This document shows, piece after piece, positions 25,985 through 35,395 of a DNA stretch of 64,000 nucleotides. The position numbers were made by a program, and so were the translations under genes. Every line of letters begins with the position of its first letter. Within the stretch, counting starts at the first letter, position 1. This DNA is from Parapedobacter sp035556095 (GTDB lineage: Bacteria > Bacteroidota > Bacteroidia > Sphingobacteriales > Sphingobacteriaceae), in assembly GCF_035556095.1 (NCBI RefSeq), contig NZ_DATMFT010000005.1, positions 124,001-188,000 on the forward strand, given 5' to 3'. Below the pieces are notes generated by a model. The model was given only the letters and a program-made list of their open reading frames with translations. It was not told the DNA's origin and did no database searches.

Positions 25985-26737
25985 ATGAGAGCCATCTGGA
26001 CTGGTGCTATCGGCTTCGGCCTGGTGAATATACCCATAAAAATATACAGTGCCACGCAGGAAAACCGGCCTGACTTCGACCTGCTGGAACGAAAGTCGCT
26101 GGACCGCGTGCGGTACAAACGGGTGAACGAACGCACGGGAAAAGAAGTCGATTGGGACGACATCGTTAAAGGCCATTACCTTAAAGATAGGTACATTGTA
26201 GTCGAAGATGCCGATTTCGAAGAGGCAAGCCCTGAGAAGACGAAGATCATCAACCTGCAGTCGTTCGTCAACGAATCGGCTATCGATAGTATCTATTTTG
26301 AAACACCTTATTACCTGAGCCCGCAAAAAGGGGGCGAGAAAGCCTATTCACTGCTGTATCGTGCATTGGCCAAAACGAAGAAGGCCGCACTTTCCACCTT
26401 TGTGATGCGCAGTACGGAGAGCCTGGCCGTGATACGGCCTCATGATAAATTGCTACTGCTCAACCGACTCCGATTCCAAGAGGAAATCCGGCCCGCATCC
26501 GATGCTGGCATTACGCTATTATCAGTTTCGAAAGCCGAAATGGACATGGCGGTAAAGCTGATCAAGCAGCATACCGGCGATTTCAATGTGGAGGAATACC
26601 GCGATGAATACAGCAAGGAACTGATGAAGCTCATCCGGGCAAAAGCTAAGGGCAAACGGCCCACGGTGAGGAAACTTAAAACGAAGCCCAAGGGTTCGGC
26701 CGATCTGCTGGAGCAATTGAAAGCAAGCCTTGCATAA
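25985..26737 (+). CDS. ku: Ku protein of non-homologous end joining
   Basis: A 250-residue bacterial Ku homodimer subunit, which forms a ring on broken DNA ends and recruits LigD. The start MRAIWTGAIGFGLVNIPIK is the conserved N-terminus, followed by the Ku70/80-like beta-barrel core (YYLSPQKGGEKAYSLL). The C-terminal tail is basic (RAKAKGKRPTVRKLKTKPKG), as expected for DNA and LigD contacts. I use ATG 25985 rather than the upstream in-frame ATGs, which lie in the FMN reductase gene. The ligD start codon follows ten bases after the stop. Confidence 0.96.
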   Translation: MRAIWTGAIGFGLVNIPIKIYSATQENRPDFDLLERKSLDRVRYKRVNERTGKEVDWDDIVKGHYLKDRYIVVEDADFEEASPEKTKIINLQSFVNESAIDSIYFETPYYLSPQKGGEKAYSLLYRALAKTKKAALSTFVMRSTESLAVIRPHDKLLLLNRLRFQEEIRPASDAGITLLSVSKAEMDMAVKLIKQHTGDFNVEEYRDEYSKELMKLIRAKAKGKRPTVRKLKTKPKGSADLLEQLKASLA

Positions 26738-26747
26738 ACCAGAAAAC

Positions 26748-29423
26748 ATGGCACTCACCGCATATAAGAAAAAGCGTCGGTTAAACGAAACTCCCGAGCC
26801 GGCAGGGGGGAGGGCTCCCGCCGCGCAACTCCGGTTCGTGGTGCAAAAACACCATGCTTCACGGTTGCACTACGATTTCAGGCTGGAACTCCGAGGCGTA
26901 TTGAAGAGTTGGGCGGTACCGAAAGGCCCTTCACTTAATCCTGACGATAAGCGATTGGCTATGGAGGTGGAAGACCATCCTTATGATTACAAAGATTTCG
27001 AAGGCGTCATACCGAAAGGCAATTATGGAGCGGGGACGGTGATTGTTTGGGATGAAGGGACTTATGAGCCGCTGGAAAGTAACGGCGATAAAAAGGCCAT
27101 GGAAAAAGACCTGATGAAACAATGGCGGGCCGGTTCACTAAAAGTGGTATTGAAAGGTAAAAAGCTGAAAGGTGAGTTCGCATTGGTGAAGATGAAAGGA
27201 AAGGAAGATAACGCCTGGCTGCTCATCAAGCATAACGATCAGTACGCCACCGATGCGGACGTCACACTGAAGGAGATGTCGGTGGTCTCCAAGTTGACGC
27301 TCAATCAGTTGGCCGCCGCGGCGGGCAATGCGCACACCAAGCCATCGGCGAGAGGAAAGACCGAAAAGAAGCAGGCGGTTAAAGCAACACTAAAGGAACA
27401 AGTAAACCCCGAGGGCAATGCCAACCCACGAACCGATATCGATGCCGCCAAACTGCTGAAAATCGCTAAGAAAGTGCCTTTTCCGAAAGCGATGTCACCC
27501 ATGCTGGCTACACTCGTCGATGCTCCTTTCGACGACCCCGAATGGGAATATGAGGTAAAATGGGACGGATATCGCGCACTGGCGTTCCGCAACGGAAAAC
27601 AAGCGGCATTGAAATCGCGCAACAACAAATCGTTTGCCGATAAATTTTACCCCGTTTTTGAAGCGGTTACCGCGTGGGAGATTAATGCCGTGGTAGATGG
27701 TGAAATCGTTGCGGTAACGGACGGTGGAATTTCCAGCTTCAACGGGTTGCAGAATTGGCGTAGCGAAGCGGACGGGGAGCTGTTGTATTATGTCTTTGAT
27801 CTGCTGTGGTATGAAGGCAAGGACACCACGGGGATACCGCTGTCGCAACGGAAGGCCATCCTCCAGCGCCTGATACCGGCCGAGGGAATCATCCGGAGCG
27901 GTTATAGTGTCAATGCCGACGGCAACGCGTTTTTCGAAGCGGCAGGTAAGCTTGGCTTAGAAGGCATTATCGCTAAACGCTCCGACAGTAGCTACCATCC
28001 CGGTGAGCGTACAAGGGATTGGCTGAAAATCAAACTGCAAAAGCGCCAGGAAGCGGTGATTGGTGGCTTCACACGTAATGCAGGAACATCGAAACCTTTC
28101 AGCTCCCTGTTGCTCGGCGTATTTGACGGTAACGATTTTCATTATGTGGGAAAGGTAGGTACTGGCTTCAAAGATCAGGAGCAACGTGAAATGTTGCGGT
28201 TGTTCAAACCGCTAATTCGCAAAACCAGTCCCTTCGCCACCCCTCCCGATCCGAACAAGCCATCGCGGTTCAGGCCCAACCCACCACGTGCAGCAGCAAC
28301 CTGGCTCACCCCTAAAATCGTATGCGAGATTCATTATACCGAAGTGACCGAGGATGGTGTGTTCAGGCATCCTGCGTTCATCGCGCTGCGCGAGGATAAG
28401 GACGCTAAGGCGGTAGTCATGGAAAAAGAAGCTATCATGGAAAAAAGCGAAGGCAAAGCAACACCAATCATCAAGGAAGCGCCGAACCGCGGAAGGCGTA
28501 CACTCTTAAACCCTTCCCAGAAAACGCAGGTGAGGAAAGTGAACAGCAACGAGTTGAAATTCACGAATCTGCAAAAAGTATTCTGGCCGAATGGGGGATA
28601 TACCAAAGGCGACATGCTCAATTATTACTGGCAGGTGGCGAAATACATACTCCCTTACCTCAAAGACCGTCCCCAGTCGCTCAACAGATTCCCAAACGGG
28701 GTAAAAGGCAAGAACTTCTACCAGAAAGATGTAACCGGGAAAGTACCGGCATGGGTGGATAAATACCCCTATAAAGCCGAGGGTGAGCGAAAACGCAAGC
28801 ACTACATGCTATGCAATAATGAGGCGGCCCTGCTGTATATGGCTAATCTTGCGGCTATTGAGATGAACCCATGGAGCAGCACCATCCATAAACCCGATTA
28901 CCCAACGTATTGCCTGCTGGATCTTGATCCCGATAAAAGCAATACGTTCGAGCAGGTCATTGAGGTGGCCAATGCCATCCATGCTTTCCTGGAAGATATC
29001 GCTGTGCCATCATACTGTAAAACGTCCGGTTCGACGGGACTGCATATCTACGTTCCCTTAGGTGCAAAATACACCTACGACCAGTCGCAGCTTTTTGCAC
29101 GCTGGGTAGCCAATGAAGTGGATGCGACACTGGATTTTACAAGCGTTGAGCGGATGACCGACCGGCGCCGGGGGAAAGTGTATATCGATTTCTTGCAAAA
29201 CCGACCTGCCGCCACATTAGCCGCGCCTTATTCGCTCCGTCCCAAGCCGGACGCTACGGTGTCTATGCCGCTTCACTGGGAAGAAGTGAAAAAAGGGTTG
29301 AAATTAAGTGATTTTACGATTGCCAATGCGCTAGATCGTATTCGCTCCGAAGGCGATATATTCAAACCAGTATTGGGCAAGGGGATCAACCTCAAGAAGC
29401 TACTCAAAGGTTTGGAAAAATAA
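26748..29423 (+). CDS. ligD: Multifunctional DNA ligase D
   Basis: An 891-residue NHEJ repair enzyme with domains in the order 3'-phosphoesterase, ligase, polymerase. The phosphoesterase has HHASRLHYDFRLE at 35-47. A lysine-rich linker of about 50 residues (200-250) follows. The ATP-dependent ligase has the adenylated lysine K271 in KWDGYR. The C-terminal archaeo-eukaryotic primase-type polymerase (about 600-880) shows DLDPD as the catalytic acidic motif. I use ATG 26748; a TTG at 26730 would overlap ku. It acts with Ku on double-strand breaks. Confidence 0.96.
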   Translation: MALTAYKKKRRLNETPEPAGGRAPAAQLRFVVQKHHASRLHYDFRLELRGVLKSWAVPKGPSLNPDDKRLAMEVEDHPYDYKDFEGVIPKGNYGAGTVIVWDEGTYEPLESNGDKKAMEKDLMKQWRAGSLKVVLKGKKLKGEFALVKMKGKEDNAWLLIKHNDQYATDADVTLKEMSVVSKLTLNQLAAAAGNAHTKPSARGKTEKKQAVKATLKEQVNPEGNANPRTDIDAAKLLKIAKKVPFPKAMSPMLATLVDAPFDDPEWEYEVKWDGYRALAFRNGKQAALKSRNNKSFADKFYPVFEAVTAWEINAVVDGEIVAVTDGGISSFNGLQNWRSEADGELLYYVFDLLWYEGKDTTGIPLSQRKAILQRLIPAEGIIRSGYSVNADGNAFFEAAGKLGLEGIIAKRSDSSYHPGERTRDWLKIKLQKRQEAVIGGFTRNAGTSKPFSSLLLGVFDGNDFHYVGKVGTGFKDQEQREMLRLFKPLIRKTSPFATPPDPNKPSRFRPNPPRAAATWLTPKIVCEIHYTEVTEDGVFRHPAFIALREDKDAKAVVMEKEAIMEKSEGKATPIIKEAPNRGRRTLLNPSQKTQVRKVNSNELKFTNLQKVFWPNGGYTKGDMLNYYWQVAKYILPYLKDRPQSLNRFPNGVKGKNFYQKDVTGKVPAWVDKYPYKAEGERKRKHYMLCNNEAALLYMANLAAIEMNPWSSTIHKPDYPTYCLLDLDPDKSNTFEQVIEVANAIHAFLEDIAVPSYCKTSGSTGLHIYVPLGAKYTYDQSQLFARWVANEVDATLDFTSVERMTDRRRGKVYIDFLQNRPAATLAAPYSLRPKPDATVSMPLHWEEVKKGLKLSDFTIANALDRIRSEGDIFKPVLGKGINLKKLLKGLEK

Positions 29424-29678
29424 CAATGGAAATCCGTAACTTATCAGGCCGTTGCCCTTTTGAGCGGTGGCTAAAAATATGAAACCATCATGATTTTTCA
29501 GACCACACAGGGGGATGAATAAATCTGATAGCTTCAGCACAGAAAAAAGACAAATTTAAAGAGATGAAACCTGCATAAATTACCATAAACAAAAGAACAT
29601 GAATAATTTATGCAAGCTTCATTGCCATTAAAAAGCAATTTATTCGAATGAAAAAAGTTAACCCAAAAAAAGAGAGCG
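29424..29678. other. Intergenic region with long imperfect hairpin
   Basis: AT-rich space between ligD and the dienelactone hydrolase gene. It holds the 19-bp inverted repeat listed separately and poly-A tracts before the next start. No ORF is supported. Confidence 0.5.
29564..29622. repeat. 19-bp imperfect inverted repeat
   Basis: The arms at 29564-29582 and 29604-29622 pair at 17 of 19 positions, with a perfect inner 11-bp core (TGCATAAATTA / TAATTTATGCA) and a 21-base loop. It lies 57 bases before the hydrolase start. It may be an operator or an mRNA leader structure. Confidence 0.7.
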
Positions 29679-30566
29679 ATGCCACAGTTAAAAAAGGAAG
29701 ACATTAAGCAAGAGGTCTTCGACCTCTACGATGATTACGCGCACAATCGACTATCTCGTCGCGATTTTATGCAGCGTTTGTCGGTGTATGCCGGTGGCAC
29801 AGTCACGGTGCCGGCGCTCATGAGTTTCCTGATGCCCAATTACCAGGACCGCATTCAGGTAAAGGCCGGCGATCCCCGGATCGAGGAAGCATATATCGAC
29901 TACCCGTCGCCGAAAGGTGGCGGTACGATTAAGGCATTATTGTGCATGCCGAAGGGCAATACCCAACAGCTTGGTGGTGTCGTGGTGGTCCATGAAAACC
30001 GGGGACTGAATCCGCACATCGAAGATGTGGCCCGCAGGGCAGCATTGGCAGGATTTGTCAGTCTCGCACCTGACGCACTGAGCCCATTGGGAGGGTATCC
30101 GGGTACCGACGATGAAGGGCGCGAAATGCAAAGTAAACGGGATCGCGATGAAATGCTCGAAGATTTCATCGCAGCAGCGGCATTTCTGGAGCAGCACGAC
30201 GCCTGTAATGGCAAAGTAGGGGTGGTGGGGTTCTGTTTCGGTGGATGGATTTCGAATATGATGGCTGTCCGTTTGCCGGAGCTAAAAGCTGCCGTACCAT
30301 TTTATGGCGGCCAGCCCGCTGCTGAGGATGTGCCGAAAATACACGCCCCACTCCAGTTGCATTATGCCGAGTTGGATACCCGGGTAAATGATGGATGGCC
30401 GGCTTACGAACAAGCCCTGAAAGCAAACCATAAAGAATATACTATGTACATGTATGCCGAGGCAAACCATGGATTCCATAACGACACGACGCCGCGGTAT
30501 GATCCGGAAGCGGCAAAGCTCGCATGGCGTCGTACGGTAGACTTCTTTAAAGAAAAACTTAGCTGA
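29679..30566 (+). CDS. Dienelactone-hydrolase-family protein, Tat-like signal
   Basis: A 295-residue alpha/beta hydrolase of the dienelactone hydrolase group. The catalytic triad is cysteine-based: C186 in GFCFGG, D233 (AELDTRVND) and H264 (NHGFHND), with the conserved E106 in VVVHENRGL. The N-terminal segment RLSRRDFMQRLSVYAGG is twin-arginine-like, so the protein may be exported. Substrates of the family include cyclic dienelactones and other esters; the true substrate is unknown. It converges on the TauE/SafE gene, with 61 bases between the stops. Confidence 0.9.
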   Translation: MPQLKKEDIKQEVFDLYDDYAHNRLSRRDFMQRLSVYAGGTVTVPALMSFLMPNYQDRIQVKAGDPRIEEAYIDYPSPKGGGTIKALLCMPKGNTQQLGGVVVVHENRGLNPHIEDVARRAALAGFVSLAPDALSPLGGYPGTDDEGREMQSKRDRDEMLEDFIAAAAFLEQHDACNGKVGVVGFCFGGWISNMMAVRLPELKAAVPFYGGQPAAEDVPKIHAPLQLHYAELDTRVNDGWPAYEQALKANHKEYTMYMYAEANHGFHNDTTPRYDPEAAKLAWRRTVDFFKEKLS

Positions 30567-30627
30567 TTCTTGCAAAAAAGTACGGTGGCCCAGACCCGCA
30601 AAAGATTAAATGCGGTGGCAGGTGCCT

Positions 30628-31383
30628 TTAAAATAACAGTATCAGGGTAGAAACCACGGTTAAGGCGATCATAACCATCCGGAACCGCTGTTCGGGAAAT
30701 ATACGGATAATATAGATGCCCAGTAAACCGCCAAGCAGGATAAAAGGCACGGCCACCAGGTCGAGCAACAGACCATCCCACGTGAGGTTATCCCAAACCA
30801 GGGCCTGAAGCGGAATTTTAAGGTAGTTTAAAATCATAATAAACCACGCTCCTGTGGCTACGAACGCGAACTTCGGCAATCGCAAGGCGAGTAGGTAAAC
30901 AACAAGGAGCGGGCCGGCAGCATTCCCGATCATGGTCGAGAAACCAAGTAGAAAGCCCATCCCCGGTGCAAACCACACCGAATCAGTAAGCGCATAAGCC
31001 CGTTCGGGCCGTCGGGTACCAACCATTGTTGCTATTCCCAAGAGAATGCAGGCAGCCATCATCACTTTGAATCCCGATTGGGGGATAAGATGGCCGGCCA
31101 CCAGTGCTACCACCAATCCCAGCAATGCCCAAGGCATGGGTTTGAGCACTAAATCGCGATGAAACCTCTTACGGTAATAAATAACAGCCAATAAATCAGC
31201 AAAACAGAGCATCGGCAATACGACGCCTGTGGAGGCTTTCGCACCGAACAGCAGCGCAAAGACTGGCACTGTAAATGTACCGATATTAGGCACGCCTGTT
31301 TTGGACATGCCGATGAGCAGCGCGCAACCCAAAAAAACCGCCCATTCATACGGCCCTTGTAAAAGACCTGAAAAATCAAGCAT
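30628..31383 (-). CDS. TauE/SafE-family permease
   Basis: A 251-residue polytopic membrane protein with about eight hydrophobic helices and the duplicated layout of the TauE/SafE (anion/sulfite exporter) family. The conserved GMSKTGVPNIG lies near the first helix and GNAAGPLLVVYLLALRLPK in the second half. It probably moves an organo-sulfur or related anion across the inner membrane, but cargo is unproven. It starts ATG 31383 and overlaps the 3' end of the HAD gene by eight bases, so the two are one operon. Confidence 0.9.
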   Translation of the reverse strand: MLDFSGLLQGPYEWAVFLGCALLIGMSKTGVPNIGTFTVPVFALLFGAKASTGVVLPMLCFADLLAVIYYRKRFHRDLVLKPMPWALLGLVVALVAGHLIPQSGFKVMMAACILLGIATMVGTRRPERAYALTDSVWFAPGMGFLLGFSTMIGNAAGPLLVVYLLALRLPKFAFVATGAWFIMILNYLKIPLQALVWDNLTWDGLLLDLVAVPFILLGGLLGIYIIRIFPEQRFRMVMIALTVVSTLILLF

Positions 31384-32044
31384 TTTTTTTGGCTAGCAAT
31401 TGGTTGATGTCGTTCACGCCAATTTCGCGGTAATCGTGGATATAGCGCTTGCATGGTGGGAGTTCGTCCACGGTATGCGAGGTGAGTACGCCGACTACCG
31501 TGGCACCAGCGTTGATTGCTGCGGATACCCCGGAATACGAATCTTCAAAGACGACGCAATTGTGGGGCTCGACGTCAAGCATCGCAGCCGACTTCAGATA
31601 AATTGCCGGATCGGGCTTGTGGGCGGTTACGTCTTCACTGGATAAAACCGCACCCATATACGTACGTATGGACAGTTTATCGATGATAAAGTCGAGATTG
31701 GCCCGCGGTGCAGAGGTAGCTACCCCTATGTGGTAGCCAGCGCTCTTAAGCCGGTCCAGAAACGGGAGCAGGCCGGCTATGGGCACAACGTGTTTTGCAT
31801 AGATGTCACGGAAGAGCGACTCTTTTTCTTCGGCGAGTCTGGCGACCTCGGCGTCATCCAGTGGGCGTTTGAAAAAGTAGCGCATGATGTAATCGTTGTG
31901 CTTGCCATACATGTGGTCGGCAAACTCCCCCATCGTGTAGGTCACATCATATTTGTCAAAAAACTGCTTGAATGCTTCCGTATGGTATGGATTGGTATGG
32001 GCAATGACCCCATCCATGTCAAAAATAACGGCATAGTTGTCCAT
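31376..32044 (-). CDS. HAD-family phosphatase, beta-phosphoglucomutase-like
   Basis: A 222-residue HAD-superfamily enzyme. Motif I is FDMDGVIAHTNPYH with nucleophile D9 and acid/base D11, motif II is ATSAPRANL, motif III lysine is in AHKPDP, and motif IV is FEDSYSG. The alpha-helical cap follows motif I, as in the phosphoglucomutase/phosphatase subgroup. Substrate is unknown. I use ATG 32044; the open frame upstream (to 32161) has no similarity. It precedes the TauE/SafE gene, with an eight-base overlap, and diverges from rluA. Confidence 0.9.
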   Translation of the reverse strand: MDNYAVIFDMDGVIAHTNPYHTEAFKQFFDKYDVTYTMGEFADHMYGKHNDYIMRYFFKRPLDDAEVARLAEEKESLFRDIYAKHVVPIAGLLPFLDRLKSAGYHIGVATSAPRANLDFIIDKLSIRTYMGAVLSSEDVTAHKPDPAIYLKSAAMLDVEPHNCVVFEDSYSGVSAAINAGATVVGVLTSHTVDELPPCKRYIHDYREIGVNDINQLLAKKNA

Positions 32045-32111
32045 ATGGCAAAGATAGCCTTTTTGGTGGAACGTGGGGCGGAATAGGTTTTCCGTTGTCG
32101 TTATGAATACG

Positions 32112-32119
32112 TAATTTTG
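32112..32119 (+). promoter_or_regulatory. -7 promoter element TAATTTTG
   Basis: An exact TANNTTTG match five bases before the RluA ATG (32125), with TTTT at 32088-32091 at the -33 position (20-base spacer). It implies almost no 5' leader. Confidence 0.5.
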
Positions 32120-32124
32120 CCCGT

Positions 32125-32868
32125 ATGAATAACCACGATCGCTATGCGCCCAAGTTGCCACAGTTTGCGGAACAGATTATCTACGAAGACGACAACCTGA
32201 TCGTGATCAACAAACCGCCTTTTTTGGCGTCATTGGATGAGCGGGAGGGGGGTGAGCCCAGCGTATTGCGTTTAGCCAAGAAGTACCATCCGGATGCGCA
32301 AGTGTGCCATCGGCTTGACAAGGAAACCTCCGGTGTGTTGCTCATCGCCAAAAACCCCGAGACCTACCGGTTGGTATCTATCGAATTTGAACGTCGGCGC
32401 GTTACCAAAGTATACCACGCAATTATTGGTGGGACCCACGTGTTTGAAGATCTGCTGGTCGATCTACCCATACTTAACCTTGGCAATAAAAATGTGACGA
32501 TAGACCGGGCCAATGGCAAGCGGGCCGAAACCTATTTCAACTCGCTTCGTTATTTTAAACACTTCACCCTGGTGGAATGCCGCCCGGTGACTGGCCGTAT
32601 GCACCAAATACGTATACACTTGGCAACTCAGCAAGCAGCAATTGTGGGAGACACCCTGTACCATGGCAAACCCGTATACCTGTCGCAGATTAAAAAACGT
32701 GGCTTTTCACTGGGGCGAGGAAAAGAAGAGCAACCCATTATGCGGCGGTTTGCACTGCATGCGCACGAACTGCGGCTTACAATAGGGGATAGCCCCTACC
32801 ATTTCCAAGCGCCTTACCCAAAGGACTTCGCTACGTTGCTCCGTCAGTTGGAGAAATACGACGATTGA
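32125..32868 (+). CDS. RluA-family pseudouridine synthase
   Basis: A 247-residue RNA pseudouridine synthase. The catalytic aspartate is D65 in HRLDKETSG, followed by the conserved LLIAKN and the GRMHQIRIHLA segment. No S4 domain is present, so it is a compact RluA-type enzyme. Whether it targets 23S rRNA or tRNA cannot be told from the sequence. It has a near-leaderless promoter and converges on the DUF72 gene, with 10 bases between stops. Confidence 0.92.
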   Translation: MNNHDRYAPKLPQFAEQIIYEDDNLIVINKPPFLASLDEREGGEPSVLRLAKKYHPDAQVCHRLDKETSGVLLIAKNPETYRLVSIEFERRRVTKVYHAIIGGTHVFEDLLVDLPILNLGNKNVTIDRANGKRAETYFNSLRYFKHFTLVECRPVTGRMHQIRIHLATQQAAIVGDTLYHGKPVYLSQIKKRGFSLGRGKEEQPIMRRFALHAHELRLTIGDSPYHFQAPYPKDFATLLRQLEKYDD

Positions 32869-32878
32869 TCAAGATCGA

Positions 32879-33757
32879 TTAACTAAACAGGTTGCTATCG
32901 GGCCTTCTTATTTGGAGCCCAAGTGCGTCGTTGAGCCGATCGATGAAATAAGTGGATAGCATCGGCGATTCGAGTTCGATATGCTGGTGAACAAAAAAGT
33001 AGAGCGATTGCAGTCCCGCATCGCGCCATTCTTTGATGCGCTCCACCCATTCGTCCAACCGCTGCTTGTCCGTGGAGTGGTTATGTCCCACATAGCGGAT
33101 AAATGCGGAAGGCGTGGAAAGGCGCATGTGCAGCATATCACGTCGGCCCAATGCATCTACCAATACGTTGACCACCTGCTCTTCTTGCAACAGGGTATAT
33201 AATCTTCGGGAGACGTCCTCGTTGGCAAACCATTCCGCATTACGGACTTCCACGGCAAACGGTACAGCTTTGGAGAATTTCTTAACGAATGTGGCCAAGC
33301 GGTCAAAATCTTTCGGCTTGTAGTTATCGTGCATCTGTAGGAAACTTACCCCCAGTTGGTCTTCGAAAAGTGCAATGGCATCGCAAAAGGCTGTCATCTT
33401 CTCATCGACATTCAGTAAACGCCCGAAATGGCTGACGCTCTGTGGTACCTTCGGAAAGAATTTGAAATCGGAAGGCGTCTTGTTCTTCCATGTCTCTACC
33501 TGCTGTTTATCGGGCGAGTTGTAAAACGTAGCGTTCAGTTCAATGCAATTGAACTGCGTTGCATAGTAACTCAACTCGTCCTTTGTTCCCCGAGGGTAGA
33601 AACCTTTCAGGTCCTGGCGATTCCATTTGGCACAGCCAACGTACACTTCCAGTGGTTTGGCGGGTTTATGCGTGCCCAATAAAGCCAGGGTGTCCGGATG
33701 GGTAGGGGGTAGGGTGAAATCTACTTCCGAGGGGTCAGCGGCACTTCCAAATTTCAT
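32879..33757 (-). CDS. DUF72 protein
   Basis: A 292-residue TIM-barrel-like protein of the widespread DUF72 (YecE) family. Typical segments are VYVGCAKWNRQDLKGFYP near the start, FNCIELNATFYNSP, FAVEVRNAEWF and the late LYFFVHQHIE. Function in the cytosol is unknown. Its C-terminal end NLFS is normal. It lies upstream of no obvious partner; purH is further upstream on the same strand with a 57-base gap. Confidence 0.92.
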   Translation of the reverse strand: MKFGSAADPSEVDFTLPPTHPDTLALLGTHKPAKPLEVYVGCAKWNRQDLKGFYPRGTKDELSYYATQFNCIELNATFYNSPDKQQVETWKNKTPSDFKFFPKVPQSVSHFGRLLNVDEKMTAFCDAIALFEDQLGVSFLQMHDNYKPKDFDRLATFVKKFSKAVPFAVEVRNAEWFANEDVSRRLYTLLQEEQVVNVLVDALGRRDMLHMRLSTPSAFIRYVGHNHSTDKQRLDEWVERIKEWRDAGLQSLYFFVHQHIELESPMLSTYFIDRLNDALGLQIRRPDSNLFS

Positions 33758-33814
33758 ATGTTCCGATTTTTCAATTTGAAGATTTGAAGATAAATCAGCA
33801 CATCAACAAATCAA

Positions 33815-35341
33815 TTAATGTTTAAAATGCCGCACACCAGTAATAACCATCGCCACACCTTTCTTGTTGGCCATTTCCACAGATTCCTTGTCACGGATAG
33901 AACCACCCGGCTGGCTGATAGCAGCGATGCCCGCATCGGCTGCAATCTCAACACAATCGGGGAACGGGAAGAACGCATCTGACGCCATCACCGCTCCGCG
34001 AAGGTCAAAACCGAATGCCTTGGCTTTTTCGATGGCTTGCTTCAGCGCGTCAACCCGCGAAGTCTGGCCCACACCACTTGCAGATAGCTGTCCGTCCTTC
34101 GCCAACACGATCGTGTTAGACTTGGTGTGTTTGACAATCTTATTGGCAAAGAAAAGATCCTGCAATTCCCGCTCCGTGGGAACCTTGTCCGTAGCAGGTT
34201 GCATTTGTTCCGGTCCTTCGATAACAGCATCCTTGTCTTGCTCGATTACGCCGTTGAGCAGTGTTTTGAACTGGCTTTTTGGAAGCGTCGTATCCTTACG
34301 TCTTAGCAATATCCGATTTTTCTTGCTAGTGAGTGTGTGTAGCGCGGTGTCGCTGTAGGCGGGTGCGATTAAGACTTCAAAGAAAAGCTTGTTGATTTCG
34401 GCAGCCGTTTGGTTGTCGATTTCGCCGTTGCAAATGATTACTCCGCCAAATGCAGATACGGGGTCGCAAGCCAGTGCATCTTGCCATGCTGTCAACAAAT
34501 CCGAACGGGTGGCAACGCCACAGGCGTTCGTATGTTTCAATATGGCGAATGTCGGCTGCTCAAATTCATCGATGAGTGCCACTGCGGCATCCACATCCAC
34601 AAGGTTGTTGTACGATAGTTCCTTTCCATTCAGCTTGTCGAATAACGCATCCAGATTACCATAAAAAACACCTTTCTGGTGAGGGTTCTCTCCGTAACGG
34701 AGCACCTGCGCCTGTTGCTCGCTTTTTTTGAAAACTTGCAGCGGCGCTTCCTGGTTAAAGTAATTGAATATCGCTGAATCGTAATGTGACGATACGTTGA
34801 ATGCGCGTTTTGCTAATTCTTTGCGGTGTTCCACAAAGGTGTAACCCTCGTTCTCAGCGAGGATACCTTCAAGGTATTTATAATCATCTTTGGAGGCAAT
34901 GATGGCCACATCGTTGAAATTCTTGGCAGCTGCCCGAATAAGGGAGATACCACCAATATCTATTTTCTCGATGATATCCTGCTCCGATGCGCCCGATGCT
35001 ACGGTTTCTTCAAAAGGGTAGAGGTCTACGATCACCAGATCGATTTCGGGAATCTCGTATTCCTGCAATTGCTGCCTATCCGCCTCCAGCGGTCGGCGCG
35101 ACAGGATGCCACCAAATACTTTGGGGTGAAGTGTCTTCACGCGTCCGCCCAGGATAGAGGGGTAACCGGTAAGGTCCTCTACGGGAACCACATCGTGACC
35201 GAGCTCACGGATAAACGTTTCGGTGCCACCTGTAGAATAAAAGGTAACACCATGCTTATGTAATAGATTAATTAACGGTGCAAGGCCATCCTTATAATAT
35301 ACGGAGACCAATGCATTTTTGATTTTTACGGGATGGCTCAT
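33815..35341 (-). CDS. purH: Bifunctional AICAR transformylase / IMP cyclohydrolase PurH
   Basis: A 508-residue enzyme for the last two steps of purine synthesis. The N-terminal MGS-like domain (about 1-190) is the IMP cyclohydrolase, with YSTGGTETFIRELG and LTGYPSILGGRVKTLHP. The C-terminal AICAR transformylase has the catalytic pair K269-H270 in AILKHTNACGVA. Length is normal for the family. It lies 54 bases downstream of purN on the same strand, and a TATCTTTG element sits between them, so it may also have its own promoter. Confidence 0.97.
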   Translation of the reverse strand: MSHPVKIKNALVSVYYKDGLAPLINLLHKHGVTFYSTGGTETFIRELGHDVVPVEDLTGYPSILGGRVKTLHPKVFGGILSRRPLEADRQQLQEYEIPEIDLVIVDLYPFEETVASGASEQDIIEKIDIGGISLIRAAAKNFNDVAIIASKDDYKYLEGILAENEGYTFVEHRKELAKRAFNVSSHYDSAIFNYFNQEAPLQVFKKSEQQAQVLRYGENPHQKGVFYGNLDALFDKLNGKELSYNNLVDVDAAVALIDEFEQPTFAILKHTNACGVATRSDLLTAWQDALACDPVSAFGGVIICNGEIDNQTAAEINKLFFEVLIAPAYSDTALHTLTSKKNRILLRRKDTTLPKSQFKTLLNGVIEQDKDAVIEGPEQMQPATDKVPTERELQDLFFANKIVKHTKSNTIVLAKDGQLSASGVGQTSRVDALKQAIEKAKAFGFDLRGAVMASDAFFPFPDCVEIAADAGIAAISQPGGSIRDKESVEMANKKGVAMVITGVRHFKH

Positions 35342-35371
35342 TCGCTATTCAGCTATTTAGTTTATGAGCGG

Positions 35372-35379
35372 CAAAGATA
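35372..35379 (-). promoter_or_regulatory. -7 promoter element for purH
   Basis: On the minus strand it reads TATCTTTG, an exact TANNTTTG match about 30 bases before the purH ATG, so a short 5' leader would be made. No clear -33 box was seen. Confidence 0.4.
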
Positions 35380-35395
35380 ACAAAAATCCTGTCGG

